Origin: Flavobacteriales bacterium UBA4110
GTDB taxonomy: Bacteria; Bacteroidota; Bacteroidia; Flavobacteriales; Weeksellaceae
Direction of reading: 5' to 3'
DNA length: 64,000 nt
Assembly (NCBI GenBank): GCA_002383165.1
Contig: DFXK01000009.1
Location: 92,775-156,774, forward strand
How positions within the stretch are numbered: position 1 is the stretch's first letter; each line of letters begins with the position of its first letter. Below the pieces are notes generated by a model that had not been told where the DNA came from, did not search any database, and saw only the letters and a program-made list of their open reading frames with translations. Shown one piece after another: positions 7,637-15,390 of the stretch. Both the position numbers and the translations under genes were made by a program.

Positions 7637-8377
7637 ATGAATTTTATCAAAAACAATCTCGCCAATGCTTTTACTTTAGGGAATCTTTTCTCGGGCTGTG
7701 TCGGGATCATACACTTAATAAATGGCGATTATCAGGCGACTGCATTTTGTATTATCATTTCGCTTGTTCTGGATTTTTTCGACGGTTTTATTGCAAGAGC
7801 GATGAACTCCAGCAGTAATCTTGGCGGACAATTGGATTCATTGGCAGATATGGTGAGCTTTGGATTTTTGCCAGGCGTGGTAATGATGAAAATGCTTGAA
7901 CCTTTTGGCAACCAATTTTTCGGAATCCAATTACCTTTTGACATCAAATATTTTGGATTTCTTATTACGCTTTTCTCTTGTTTGCGATTAGCGATTTTCA
8001 ATTTGGATGATGATCAAAAATATTATTTCAAAGGTCTGAATACGCCAAGTAACACGATTTTAATTTTCGGACTTTACTATACTTTTTTTGTTTTTGGCGA
8101 GAAAAGCTCGGAAACGTCCAAAATTCTAAGACTGATTTTTGAGTACAGTGATTTGATTTTAATTTCCATAACTCTACTAAGTTCCTGGCTATTAATTTCT
8201 CCGATAAAAATGATTGCAATGAAATTCAAATCAAAACAACTGAGAGACAACTATCCAAAACTGGCTTTATTGATTGGTGGAATCTTGATTTTGTTAATTT
8301 TCAAAACAATCGGTATTCCATTAGTCATTATATATTACATTTTGATTTCACTGATATTTCAAAAACAACTTAAATAA
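7637..8377 (+). CDS. pssA: CDP-diacylglycerol--serine O-phosphatidyltransferase
   Basis: 246 residues, an integral membrane enzyme making phosphatidylserine, the precursor of phosphatidylethanolamine. The CDP-alcohol phosphotransferase motif D-G-x2-A-R-x8-G-x3-D-x3-D is complete: D49-G50, A53-R54, G63, D67 and D71. About six further hydrophobic segments follow. The N-terminal NLFSGCVGIIHLINGDY is typical of the type II PssA subclass. Phosphatidylserine decarboxylase is not next to it. It stands divergent from the LTA synthase-like gene with only about 110 bp between, and the two may be coordinated. A different CDP-alcohol transferase is unlikely given the N-terminal match. Confidence 0.9.
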   Translation: MNFIKNNLANAFTLGNLFSGCVGIIHLINGDYQATAFCIIISLVLDFFDGFIARAMNSSSNLGGQLDSLADMVSFGFLPGVVMMKMLEPFGNQFFGIQLPFDIKYFGFLITLFSCLRLAIFNLDDDQKYYFKGLNTPSNTILIFGLYYTFFVFGEKSSETSKILRLIFEYSDLILISITLLSSWLLISPIKMIAMKFKSKQLRDNYPKLALLIGGILILLIFKTIGIPLVIIYYILISLIFQKQLK

Positions 8378-8442
8378 TTATAAATGATGAATGATAAATT
8401 ATTACTGATTTAATTAGTCATTCAAAATCACAACTATAAAAA

Positions 8443-9207
8443 ATGAATTTAAAATTATATAAACCGCTTTGCGTTTTCGATTTAGAAACCACGGGAACCA
8501 ATATCGGTAAAGACAGAATAGTAGAAATCTGCATCCTGAAAGTCAATCCAGACGGATCAAGAGAAAGCAAAACCTGGAAAGTCAATCCGGAAATGCCAAT
8601 CCCGAAAGAATCTTCCGCCATTCATGGTATTTATGATGCAGATGTTGCAGACTCGCCCACCTTCCGAGAAATCGCGCCGAAAGTAATGGAGATAATCAAA
8701 GATGCTGATTTAGGCGGCTTCAATTCCAACAGGTTTGATATTCCTGTCCTAGCAGAAGAAATGTTGCGATCTGATATAGATTTTGACCTTAGCAAACATC
8801 GCTTTGTGGATGCACAAACTATTTTTTTCAAAAAAGAGCCAAGAAATTTGGGAGCTGCTTACCAATTCTATTGCGGAAAAACTTTAGAAAATGCCCATTC
8901 TGCAGAAGCTGATGTGATGGCCACTTTTGAAGTGTTGGATGCACAGGTCGGAAGATATGACGATGTACCAAATGAAATTGCTGAGCTAAGTGATTTCTCT
9001 TCGCAGAACAGATTTGCAGATCTGGCTGGTATGATTCATTTTGATGAAAAGAATCAGGAGATATTTGCGTTTGGAAAGTACAAAGGTCAGAAGGTTAAAG
9101 ATGTTTTCCAGAAAGATCTTGGCTATTATGGCTGGCTTCAGAACGCTGATTTTCCGCTTTATACCAAGAAAATTTTCACAAAAATTCAGCTAAAATCTAG
9201 ATTTTAA
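8443..9207 (+). CDS. DnaQ-like 3'-5' exonuclease (DEDDh)
   Basis: 254 residues. The exonuclease domain starts at residue 9 with VFDLETTGT (D13, E15), followed by AIHGI near 63 and GGFNSNRFDIPVL near 92-105, then the Exo III segment with H and D in NAHSAEADV. The C-terminal 75 residues include FAFGKYKGQKVKDV and WLQNADF, resembling the extra domain in exonuclease X-like and poxvirus-like DEDDh nucleases; it may help bind DNA. No polymerase domain is present, so this is a stand-alone exonuclease for repair or RNA/DNA trimming, or a PolIII epsilon-like subunit. It is followed 4 bp later by a DMT-family gene. Confidence 0.88.
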   Translation: MNLKLYKPLCVFDLETTGTNIGKDRIVEICILKVNPDGSRESKTWKVNPEMPIPKESSAIHGIYDADVADSPTFREIAPKVMEIIKDADLGGFNSNRFDIPVLAEEMLRSDIDFDLSKHRFVDAQTIFFKKEPRNLGAAYQFYCGKTLENAHSAEADVMATFEVLDAQVGRYDDVPNEIAELSDFSSQNRFADLAGMIHFDEKNQEIFAFGKYKGQKVKDVFQKDLGYYGWLQNADFPLYTKKIFTKIQLKSRF

Positions 9208-9211
9208 ATCG

Positions 9212-9583
9212 ATGAACAAGATGCTTCTTACTATCATTCTACTTGTCATTTCAAACATATTCATGACATTGGCTTGGTATGGTCATTTGAAATTCAAACA
9301 AATGGACTGGTTTCATAATCTCGGATTAGTATCCATCATTTTAATAAGTTGGGGCATCGCTTTTTTTGAATATTGTTTTCAGGTTCCAGCCAACAGAATT
9401 GGATTTAAGGAAAATGGAGGTCCTTTTAATCTTTGGCAGTTGAAGGTGATGCAGGAAGTCATTACACTTAGCATCTTTACCATATTTACGATAGTGTTTT
9501 TTAAAGAAGAAAGTTTCCGTATGAATCATCTCATAGGATTTATTTTTCTGATTCTGGCGGTTTATTTTATCTTTAAGAAATAA
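9212..9583 (+). CDS. DMT family membrane protein (DUF486)
   Basis: 123 residues, almost entirely hydrophobic, with four membrane segments (about 3-22, 32-50, 77-95, 104-121). Matching features of the DUF486 small multidrug-transporter-like family are MTLAWYGHLKF, SWGIAFFEYCFQVPANRIG, GPFNLWQLKVMQEVITL and the C-terminal HLIGFIFLILAVYF. Such proteins would have to act as dimers; the substrate is unknown. It begins 4 bp after the exonuclease and is probably co-transcribed with it and the following FAH gene (26 bp gap). Confidence 0.85.
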   Translation: MNKMLLTIILLVISNIFMTLAWYGHLKFKQMDWFHNLGLVSIILISWGIAFFEYCFQVPANRIGFKENGGPFNLWQLKVMQEVITLSIFTIFTIVFFKEESFRMNHLIGFIFLILAVYFIFKK

Positions 9584-9609
9584 TTTAAAAAAAATCATTA
9601 TTCATTATT

Positions 9610-10218
9610 ATGAAAATCATCTGTATCGGAAGAAATTATAGCGAACACGCCAAAGAGCTAGGAAATGAAGTTCCTGAAGATCCGGTCATTTTTATGAAGC
9701 CGGATACAGCCGTCCTGAAAAAAGGTTCTGATTTTTATATTCCTGAGTTTTCTGATGATGTCCATTATGAATTGGAAGTGGTTCTGAAAATCTCGAAAGG
9801 CGGAAAATATATCCGGAAGGAAGCAGCTTCAAAACATTATGAAGAGATCGGTCTTGGCATTGATTTTACAGCTCGGGATCTACAGTCAAAACTGAAGAAT
9901 AAAGGACTACCGTGGGAATTGGCAAAAGGTTTTGACGGTTCGGCAGTTTTATCAGACTTTGTATCAAAGGAAAATTATGATCTTAAAAACCTTAATTTTT
10001 CATTGGCAAAAAATCAGCAAGTGGTGCAAAATGGCAATACAAAAGATATGATTTTCAGTTTCGATGACATTATTGCATTTGCTTCTCAATATTTTACACT
10101 GCGTGTTGGTGACTTGATTTTTACAGGAACACCTCAAGGTGTAGGAAAAGTATCGGAAAATGATTTTCTGGAAGCTTATCTTGAGGATGATAAAATGTTC
10201 GGTCTAAAAGTCCAGTAA
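9610..10218 (+). CDS. Fumarylacetoacetate hydrolase family protein (FAHD1-like)
   Basis: 202 residues, a single FAH domain. Starting MKIICIGRNYSEHAKELGN, it carries PVIFMKPDTAVL, the metal-binding E-x-E in HYELEVV (about 57-63), GIDFTARDLQSKLK, LPWELAKGFD and the closing TGTPQGVG. This layout and short length match FAHD1/YcgM-type enzymes, which act as acylpyruvase, oxaloacetate decarboxylase or oxaloacetate tautomerase with Mg2+. True fumarylacetoacetase is about twice as long. No aromatic degradation genes are near, favouring housekeeping clean-up of oxaloacetate enol (inference). Confidence 0.88.
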   Translation: MKIICIGRNYSEHAKELGNEVPEDPVIFMKPDTAVLKKGSDFYIPEFSDDVHYELEVVLKISKGGKYIRKEAASKHYEEIGLGIDFTARDLQSKLKNKGLPWELAKGFDGSAVLSDFVSKENYDLKNLNFSLAKNQQVVQNGNTKDMIFSFDDIIAFASQYFTLRVGDLIFTGTPQGVGKVSENDFLEAYLEDDKMFGLKVQ

Positions 10219-10269
10219 AACATTACGCTCTGGCTAAATTTTTGCACTCAACCTTATATAACTTTAATT

Positions 10270-10710
10270 ATGAAAAAAATTATTTTACCTGTAGATTTTT
10301 CGAATAGCACAGATCATTTAGTAGATTTTGCCGTTGGTTTTGCGAAAGACATTAACGCAGATATTTCTCTTATTCACGTTGCTTCTTCTGATATTGGATT
10401 CGTGATTGGTGATATGGGTTTTCAGTACTTTCCAGAAGTCGAGGAGAATGAAATAAAATTCGAACTGAAAGAACTCAATAAACTAGAACAAAGAGTAATA
10501 TCGCAAGGTATAAATTGCACGCACATTTTGAAGCAAGGAGTTGCTGGAGATACTATTTTGGAACATGCCGAGGAGAACAAAGCAGATTACATTGTAGTCG
10601 GTTCACACGGCAGAAGTGGTGTGTATGATGTTCTTATTGGGAGCCTGACGAAAGAAATTACCAGAAAATCTAAAATACCAGTTCTAGTTGTACCGTGTCA
10701 CAATGATTGA
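10270..10710 (+). CDS. Universal stress protein, UspA family
   Basis: 146 residues, one Usp domain. The ATP-binding pattern G-x2-G-x9-G-S is seen in GSHGRSGVYDVLIGS near the C-terminus, preceded by ADYIVV; the N-terminus KKIILPVDFSNST is typical. ATP-binding Usp proteins dimerise and modulate stress survival. The 51 bp upstream gap and the strong terminator downstream suggest a short transcript or the end of the 8443-10710 run. Confidence 0.92.
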   Translation: MKKIILPVDFSNSTDHLVDFAVGFAKDINADISLIHVASSDIGFVIGDMGFQYFPEVEENEIKFELKELNKLEQRVISQGINCTHILKQGVAGDTILEHAEENKADYIVVGSHGRSGVYDVLIGSLTKEITRKSKIPVLVVPCHND

Positions 10711-10733
10711 TTGTTTTACAACTGAACAAAAAG

Positions 10734-10768
10734 AACCCGTCTCGTTAATTAAACAAGACGGGTTTTTT
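10734..10768 (+). terminator. Terminator after the universal stress gene
   Basis: AACCCGTCTCG pairs with CAAGACGGGTT (one bulge) around TTAATTAAA, followed by TTTTTT. It also has A's on the left, so it may serve the convergent DUF6341 gene. Confidence 0.88.
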
Positions 10769-10787
10769 ATAAATATAATCAATTTAT

Positions 10788-11021
10788 TTAACCTTCGTTT
10801 TTATAGATCTTTGGATCATAATAAGGATGTTTTCCTTCTGTAGGAGAATAATATTGCTTGTCTTTTTGTCCTCCTAATGTAGAAACAAGAATATAGCACC
10901 AATAGCAGAAAAAGCCCGATGCTACAAGAAACAAGATCCAATTCAGAACATTGCCTGTAAGGTTGAAAAAACCGAAAGACCATTTGAAAGCTGCGCTTAA
11001 TGCTAACCAGAAAGATGTCAT
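10788..11021 (-). CDS. Small membrane protein, DUF6341 family
   Basis: 77 residues from the ATG at 11021, MTSFWLALSAAFKWSFGFFN. One or two membrane helices (about 12-50) are followed by a short polar tail with YYSPTEGKHPYYDPKIYKN. A longer open frame reaches 11054, but that start would lie inside the predicted -7 element at 11052-11059, so 11021 is preferred. The pairing with a divergent DUF6427 gene is a conserved flavobacterial arrangement, as I recall it. Function is unknown. Confidence 0.75.
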   Translation of the reverse strand: MTSFWLALSAAFKWSFGFFNLTGNVLNWILFLVASGFFCYWCYILVSTLGGQKDKQYYSPTEGKHPYYDPKIYKNEG

Positions 11022-11041
11022 CTTTTTTCTATTTTTTAAAT

Positions 11042-11059
11042 TAACTTTGCACAAATTTA
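11042..11059. promoter_or_regulatory. Back-to-back -7 elements of divergent DUF6341/DUF6427 genes
   Basis: TAACTTTG (11042-11049, plus strand) and CAAATTTA (11052-11059, i.e. TAAATTTG on the minus strand) lie two bases apart, forming an imperfect palindrome. Both fit TAnnTTTG. RNA polymerase could probably occupy only one at a time. No convincing -33 boxes are seen. Confidence 0.5.
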
Positions 11060-11065
11060 TAAAAA

Positions 11066-11965
11066 ATGTTTCGATTACTTTCTAAAGAAAGCAATATTTT
11101 TTCTGTTCCAGTCTATATTGGTGTTCTTTTTCTCATTTTTATATCGCTTAATCTATTAGATTTCAAAAACATAGACTATATATCAACGGGAATCACCTTT
11201 GTTGGAATCAGTTTGGGATATTTTTTATTTAATAAAATCGCACTCAATCAGTTTTCGCATCTTCCTTTGTTTTTATATACTTCTTTCGTGATCTGTTTTT
11301 ACCCAGGCGATGTAGATCTTGGATTGGCATTCACATTCTTTACAAGTGCAATTATTTTGCTTATTTTAACCAGCCAGGACGACTATCTTCGGAAAAGTTC
11401 TTTTTTACTCGTAGGATCCATTTTGGCTTTTAATTATCTTGTTTTCCCTCCCAGCTGGCCTTTAGGCGTTTTTGTGATATTTCATATTATAGGAACTTCT
11501 GGAAGAATTAGCCTTAATATATTCAGACTGATTTTCGGCGCAGCAATTATTGTCCTCAGTTATGGAGGATTGATGTATCTTATTCACTATACAACTTGGG
11601 ACGCTGGCTATCTACCATTCAATGGGGACTTTAAGATGATGGATTCTTATTATCCACTATATATTCTGATCCCAATATTACTGATGTTGATTTTTTCTAT
11701 TTCTGACCATTTTAAACATTATAATGAAAAAAGCCCCATCAGCAGGTACAAATACACATTTGTCTTAGTATTTTCACTGGCCCAGCTCATAACCATTATA
11801 TTTTATATGGGAAGAAACTATGAATATCTACTGCTGCTAGCGCTGCCTGCCAGTATTATCCTAAGTCGAATGCTACGCTTTCTTCCAAAATACTGGATGC
11901 AGGAAGCTGGACTTTGGATCATTGTATTTACGCTAGCCACATTTAAAATAATTACTTTTGCATAA
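11066..11965 (+). CDS. Polytopic membrane protein, DUF6427 family
   Basis: 299 residues with about ten hydrophobic segments covering nearly the whole chain, broken by DQDDYLRKSS-like polar turns near 103-112 and KHYNEKSPISRYKYT near 217-231. It begins MFRLLSKESNIFSVPVYIG, the usual start of flavobacterial DUF6427 proteins. Function is unknown. The divergent DUF6341 gene and the downstream DUF3109 gene (22 bp gap) recur together in this group, which suggests linked but unassigned roles, perhaps in the envelope. Confidence 0.78.
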   Translation: MFRLLSKESNIFSVPVYIGVLFLIFISLNLLDFKNIDYISTGITFVGISLGYFLFNKIALNQFSHLPLFLYTSFVICFYPGDVDLGLAFTFFTSAIILLILTSQDDYLRKSSFLLVGSILAFNYLVFPPSWPLGVFVIFHIIGTSGRISLNIFRLIFGAAIIVLSYGGLMYLIHYTTWDAGYLPFNGDFKMMDSYYPLYILIPILLMLIFSISDHFKHYNEKSPISRYKYTFVLVFSLAQLITIIFYMGRNYEYLLLLALPASIILSRMLRFLPKYWMQEAGLWIIVFTLATFKIITFA

Positions 11966-11987
11966 ATTTTAAAACCTTTAATGACGA

Positions 11988-12572
11988 ATGATTCAAATAG
12001 ATGATAAACTGATTTCAGAAGATATATTTGCCGAAAGCTTTGTTTGTAACCTTACTAAATGTAAAGGTGCCTGTTGTGTAGATGGCGACACGGGCGCACC
12101 ATTAGAAAAGGAAGAACTAGCTATCCTCGATGATATTTTTCCAAAAGTTAAGCCTTATTTAAGACCTGAAGGTGTAAAAGCGATTGAGGAACAGGGAACA
12201 TGGGTTATTGATGATTATGATGGTGGCTATGTGACAACCCTTGTAAACGGCAGTGAGTGTGCTTATGTGATTTTTGATGAGAAAGGTACTACAAAGTGCG
12301 GAATAGAGAAAGCCTATGAAGATGGTGCTATAGATTGGAAAAAACCTATATCATGCCATCTCTATCCTATCCGTGTCAATGAGTATAAAACATTCACAGC
12401 ACTCAACTATCACGAATGGAATATTTGTAAAGACGCTTGTACGCTAGGCTCCGAACTGCAAGTCAGAATCTATCAGTTTCTGAAAGAACCTCTGATTAGA
12501 AAATATGGTCCAGAGTTTTATCAAACACTTACGGAAGCTGCCCAGGAATGGGAACGAGAATTTAACTCATAA
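11988..12572 (+). CDS. DUF3109 family cysteine-rich protein
   Basis: 194 residues. It starts MIQIDDKLISEDIFAESFVC and carries the YkgJ-like metal-binding cluster C20-x4-C25-x3-C29-C30 (CNLTKCKGACCVDGD), then further cysteines in SECAY, TKCGIE, ISCHLYP and NICKDACTLG. The PI-S-C-H-L-Y-P stretch is diagnostic of DUF3109. Such clusters probably bind zinc or an Fe-S centre; no activity is established. Soluble, no signal peptide. It is the last gene of the DUF6427 unit, closed by a strong terminator. Confidence 0.85.
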   Translation: MIQIDDKLISEDIFAESFVCNLTKCKGACCVDGDTGAPLEKEELAILDDIFPKVKPYLRPEGVKAIEEQGTWVIDDYDGGYVTTLVNGSECAYVIFDEKGTTKCGIEKAYEDGAIDWKKPISCHLYPIRVNEYKTFTALNYHEWNICKDACTLGSELQVRIYQFLKEPLIRKYGPEFYQTLTEAAQEWEREFNS

Positions 12573-12574
12573 AA

Positions 12575-12602
12575 AAAGAACCCGAAAAACGGGTTCTTTT
12601 TT
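12575..12602 (+). terminator. Terminator after DUF3109
   Basis: AGAACCCG, loop AAAAA, CGGGTTCT followed by T's, directly behind the stop codon. A's on its left make it usable by the convergent gene too. Confidence 0.9.
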
Positions 12603-12623
12603 ATTTCAAATGATTTTGGCAGT

Positions 12624-13271
12624 TTATTTAAATTCATCGTCAGAAACCGGCTGATTGATTTTGATATCAGAATTTTTAATTTTTATCTCCTGTCCTGCAG
12701 CATTGAGTGTCATCTCTTCCACAAATTTAATCCCATCTACATCCGTATATTTGGTGATGCTCATATTACCTTTATCATTCTCAGTTTTGGAAAGCAATCC
12801 AGTTTTAACATCAAAATAAGATTTGGAATCATCGGAAGAAAGAACAAAATAATCTGCTCCATCCACTTGTTTTTTCTCTACCGTTTTGATTTTTGCAGGA
12901 TCCATTCCAAGTGCATCAATTATTTTAGATACTTTTAGCTTTGCAACTTGATCTGCAGGAAAATCCATCTTCTGACCCATTTGGTTAGCATAGCCTTTTT
13001 CACCATCAAACATCTGCACCATTTCCTGTCCCATCATGGTCTGGGTAGATTTGAACTTGTTATCCTTTTTAACTGTTTTCCCTTCCATATCCATACCCAT
13101 CACACTGATTGTATTTTTCATAGAAAGCGTTTTAACGGATTCCAGTTTTTGCTTTCCGCCCAGGGCTGTGATGTAATTATCAATGATTTGTTTTGCAGTC
13201 GGAACATTTTGTGCCATCACATTTGCAACAAACAACAAAGAAAGTGCAAATGACATAATAATTTTTTTCAT
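12624..13271 (-). CDS. Secreted LolA-like / outer-membrane lipoprotein-sorting-type protein
   Basis: 215 residues from MKKIIMSFALSLLFVANVMAQ, a clear signal peptide (an ATG 7 codons upstream is possible but adds only MLKIEIR). The mature part starts PTAKQIIDNYITALGGKQKLESVKTLSMKNT, the N-terminal hallmark of LolA/LolB-fold proteins that carry lipid or lipoprotein. Later elements VKKDNKFKS, QMFDGEKGYA and DYFVLSSDDSKSYFDVKTGL fit a curved beta sheet with a hydrophobic pocket. Many flavobacterial paralogues are annotated only as hypothetical or outer-membrane lipoprotein-sorting protein. Gene stands alone. Confidence 0.75.
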   Translation of the reverse strand: MKKIIMSFALSLLFVANVMAQNVPTAKQIIDNYITALGGKQKLESVKTLSMKNTISVMGMDMEGKTVKKDNKFKSTQTMMGQEMVQMFDGEKGYANQMGQKMDFPADQVAKLKVSKIIDALGMDPAKIKTVEKKQVDGADYFVLSSDDSKSYFDVKTGLLSKTENDKGNMSITKYTDVDGIKFVEEMTLNAAGQEIKIKNSDIKINQPVSDDEFK

Positions 13272-13353
13272 TCTAATTTCAATTTTCAGCAATATAGCTA
13301 ATTTTTGTTAATACTTTTAGGTTAGTAATTATTTATTATTTTTTGTTACAAAA

Positions 13354-13382
13354 AAACAACTCCGAAATCTGAAGTTGTTTAA
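13354..13382 (-). terminator. Terminator of the repeat-protein gene
   Basis: AAACAACT and AGTTGTTT form a short stem around CCGAAATCTGA, with an A-run on the left that reads as T's on the minus strand, about 10 bp after the stop at 13393. Confidence 0.6.
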
Positions 13383-13392
13383 TAATAAGGAT

Positions 13393-13740
13393 TTAATTTT
13401 TCTTTTTAAGATCGGTTTTAACATCTTTATAAGTATCACTCACTGCATCAGCACCTTTTTCAGCTTGTTTACCGGTCCATTTTGCACCTTTTTTAACTGT
13501 TTTACCAGTCCATTTTGCGCCGTCTTTTACACCATTTGCGGTTGCCTTGGCTCCTTTTTTTGTTTTATCGCCCACCCATTCTGCGCCATCTTTGATGCCT
13601 TCTCCTGTTGCTTTCGCACCTTTTTTAATAGTTTTACCTACAGTTTTGGTATCTTTTTTTACTTCTTGTTTTACAGTCTGTGCACCGATTGTCGCTGTAA
13701 CCAATAAAATTGCAGCTAATGATAATAATCTCTTTCTCAT
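13393..13740 (-). CDS. Secreted lysine-rich repeat protein
   Basis: 115 residues. Signal peptide MRKRLLSLAAILLVTATIGAQ, then about eight copies of an 11 to 13 residue unit built as KKGAKxTGxGxKDGAxWxG (for example KGAKATGEGIKDGAEWVG, KGAKATANGVKDGAKWTG, KGAKWTGKQAEKGA), ending DVKTDLKKKN. The repeats are strongly basic with spaced Trp/Val, suggesting amphipathic helices like those of stress (LEA-like) or membrane-surface proteins. The repeat is also visible in the DNA. No family is recognised and no function is claimed. It is transcribed away from the GH25 gene. Confidence 0.7.
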   Translation of the reverse strand: MRKRLLSLAAILLVTATIGAQTVKQEVKKDTKTVGKTIKKGAKATGEGIKDGAEWVGDKTKKGAKATANGVKDGAKWTGKTVKKGAKWTGKQAEKGADAVSDTYKDVKTDLKKKN

Positions 13741-13860
13741 CGTTTTTTTATTTTAAAATTGATTGTACAATATTATCACAAAATGAGCCAAAATGTTCAG
13801 CTTGCAAAAAAATGTTTAAACTGTTTTTTCAAAGAATAAAACAATATTTTTGCAAAACTT

Positions 13861-14721
13861 ATGATCAGGATAACGCAAGACCGCAAAAAGGCAATTCATA
13901 AAAAAAGAAGAAAAACGTTTATTAAAAAACGTTGGATATTGCTGGTTATCTTGTGTGTGTCTTTGCTTGGAACGGGATATTATCTCAGACAAAAGCTCAA
14001 TTATTATTTCACTTACTACTTTGGAAAACATTTTGAGCATAAAAAGCTAAGCAATACCGAAAACGAAACCCAAAGAATTGAAAAAATCATCGGTCTATAC
14101 TCTAACCAGACTTTTGGTTTCGATATATCGCATTACCAAAGAAAAGAAGATATCCAGTGGGATAGTCTCAGCATCGGTAACAGAACTATCCCTCTGCAGT
14201 TTGTGGTTCTGAGAGCAAGTATGGGGAACCGAAAGTTAGATAAAAATTTTGACCATTTTTGGGAAACTGCAAAACAGCATAACCTGATTCGTGGCGCTTA
14301 TCATTTTTACCGTCCGGACGAAGATCCTGTGATGCAGGCCAATTCTTTTCTTTCTGTTGCCAAACTAGAATCTGGCGATCTGCCACCAATTCTCGATATC
14401 GAAAAAAATCCAAGAAAAAAATCAAAAGAACAACTGGTTTCCGACATGAAAGTCTGGATCAAAATAATGGAAGAAACTTATGGAGAAAAACCAATTATTT
14501 ATACTTATTACCATTATTATAAAGACTATCTAAAAGGCGAGTTTGATGATTATCCTCTTTGGCTAGCGAATTACAATAATGTTCCTGTACCTTCGCCGGA
14601 TGATGAATGGCTATTCTGGCAATTCTCTGAAAATGGAATTGTTTATGGCATCAATTCTAAAGTTGATTTGGATATTTATAATGGGAATCTTTGGTCTTTG
14701 AAAATGCTAACGATAGATTAA
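13861..14721 (+). CDS. Membrane-anchored GH25 lysozyme (muramidase)
   Basis: 286 residues. A basic cytoplasmic N-terminus (1-24) precedes one membrane helix (about 25-42), so it is a type II anchored periplasmic enzyme. The GH25 barrel starts near residue 86 with FGFDISHYQ (catalytic-site D88) and includes FVVLRASMG, IRGAYHFYRPDEDP and the catalytic LPPILDIEKN (D179, E181), then PIIYTYYHYY and LWLANYN and WQFSENG. GH25 enzymes cut the MurNAc-GlcNAc bond of peptidoglycan. It is the normal flavobacterial form without wall-binding repeats. It may remodel the cell's own wall; no phage or secretion genes are near. The stop overlaps the remnant gene on the other strand. Confidence 0.9.
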   Translation: MIRITQDRKKAIHKKRRKTFIKKRWILLVILCVSLLGTGYYLRQKLNYYFTYYFGKHFEHKKLSNTENETQRIEKIIGLYSNQTFGFDISHYQRKEDIQWDSLSIGNRTIPLQFVVLRASMGNRKLDKNFDHFWETAKQHNLIRGAYHFYRPDEDPVMQANSFLSVAKLESGDLPPILDIEKNPRKKSKEQLVSDMKVWIKIMEETYGEKPIIYTYYHYYKDYLKGEFDDYPLWLANYNNVPVPSPDDEWLFWQFSENGIVYGINSKVDLDIYNGNLWSLKMLTID

Positions 14722-15031
14722 TTCTTAATAAACTCCATCACATCTACACACAATACTTCAACTCTTTCTACGGGAATGGTGTGAAAAACATCTTGATAAA
14801 TTTTCAATCTGGCTTCCTGAATTTCTTTTCTTTATCTTTTGAAATATTATCTAATTGAATTTGAAATTTTCCATTTTCGTCTGCCTGGGTTCCAAAATTG
14901 CTATTCAGAATTCCGATTTTTGCATAGGGAATTGGTTGATTGTCATTTTTGGAAAGAACGGTTCCGGAAATCAATTGCGCTTGAGAAATGATGCAAATAA
15001 AGAGTGCAACAAGAAAGTTGAGTTTTTTCAT
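14718..15031 (-). pseudogene. Broken gene with signal peptide and carboxypeptidase-regulatory-like domain
   Basis: From the ATG at 15031 the frame gives a signal peptide (MKKLNFLVALFICIISQAQ) and the first half of a CarboxypepD_reg-like domain (ISGTVLSKNDNQPIPYAKI, then TQADENGKFQI). It stops at 14804-14806, before the domain is complete. A neighbouring frame continues with KEIQEARLKIYQDVFHTI...MEFIKN to a TAA at 14720-14718. One added base in the A-rich stretch near 14825 would join both. The join is abrupt, since the domain would normally continue with a second half, so an internal deletion plus frameshift is likely. The tail is not recognised. Confidence 0.6.
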
Positions 15032-15178
15032 AGGTCTTAATTCAAAACAAACTTCTGAAATTTTCAATTAGTGTTCTCTCAAAAAAAGTTTAAATGAAAC
15101 AATTTTATAGTTAATTTTCAGAAAAACGTGACTCACTCATAATTATAAACAATTATATCTGAAGACGAATCGTACGCA

Positions 15179-15315
15179 ACCCGACCTAAATGGAGCTCTT
15201 TTTTTATTGCGATTGTACAAAAGTTGTAAAGAAAACCTCTCTTCTTTCGCAGTAACAAAAAAAAGGCAGAAATCATTCGTCAAGCTCAGTATAAACTTAA
15301 GGCGATGAGCTGTCC
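15179..15315 (+). repeat. Partial family A repeat within a 359-bp non-coding stretch
   Basis: Between the broken gene and the ABC-F gene (15032-15390). ACCCGACCTAAATGGAGCTC, TTTTTTTATTGCGATTG, TTCGCAGTAACAAAAAAAA and GGCAGA follow the same block order as the copy at 23070-23181 but are more diverged. A -7-like TACTTTCG lies at 15346-15353 before the ABC-F gene. The rest shows nothing recognisable. Confidence 0.5.
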
Positions 15316-15390
15316 AAATAATGAGCTTTTGAATTTTCAATTTCGTACTTTCGCACATCGTTTATTTTTTATTAATTATTATTCATCATA

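Noticed and set aside
13393..13740. Regularly spaced DNA repeats that could suggest a CRISPR or satellite array
   Set aside because: The repeats stay in one coding frame with a signal peptide, start and stop, and units are adjacent without spacers.
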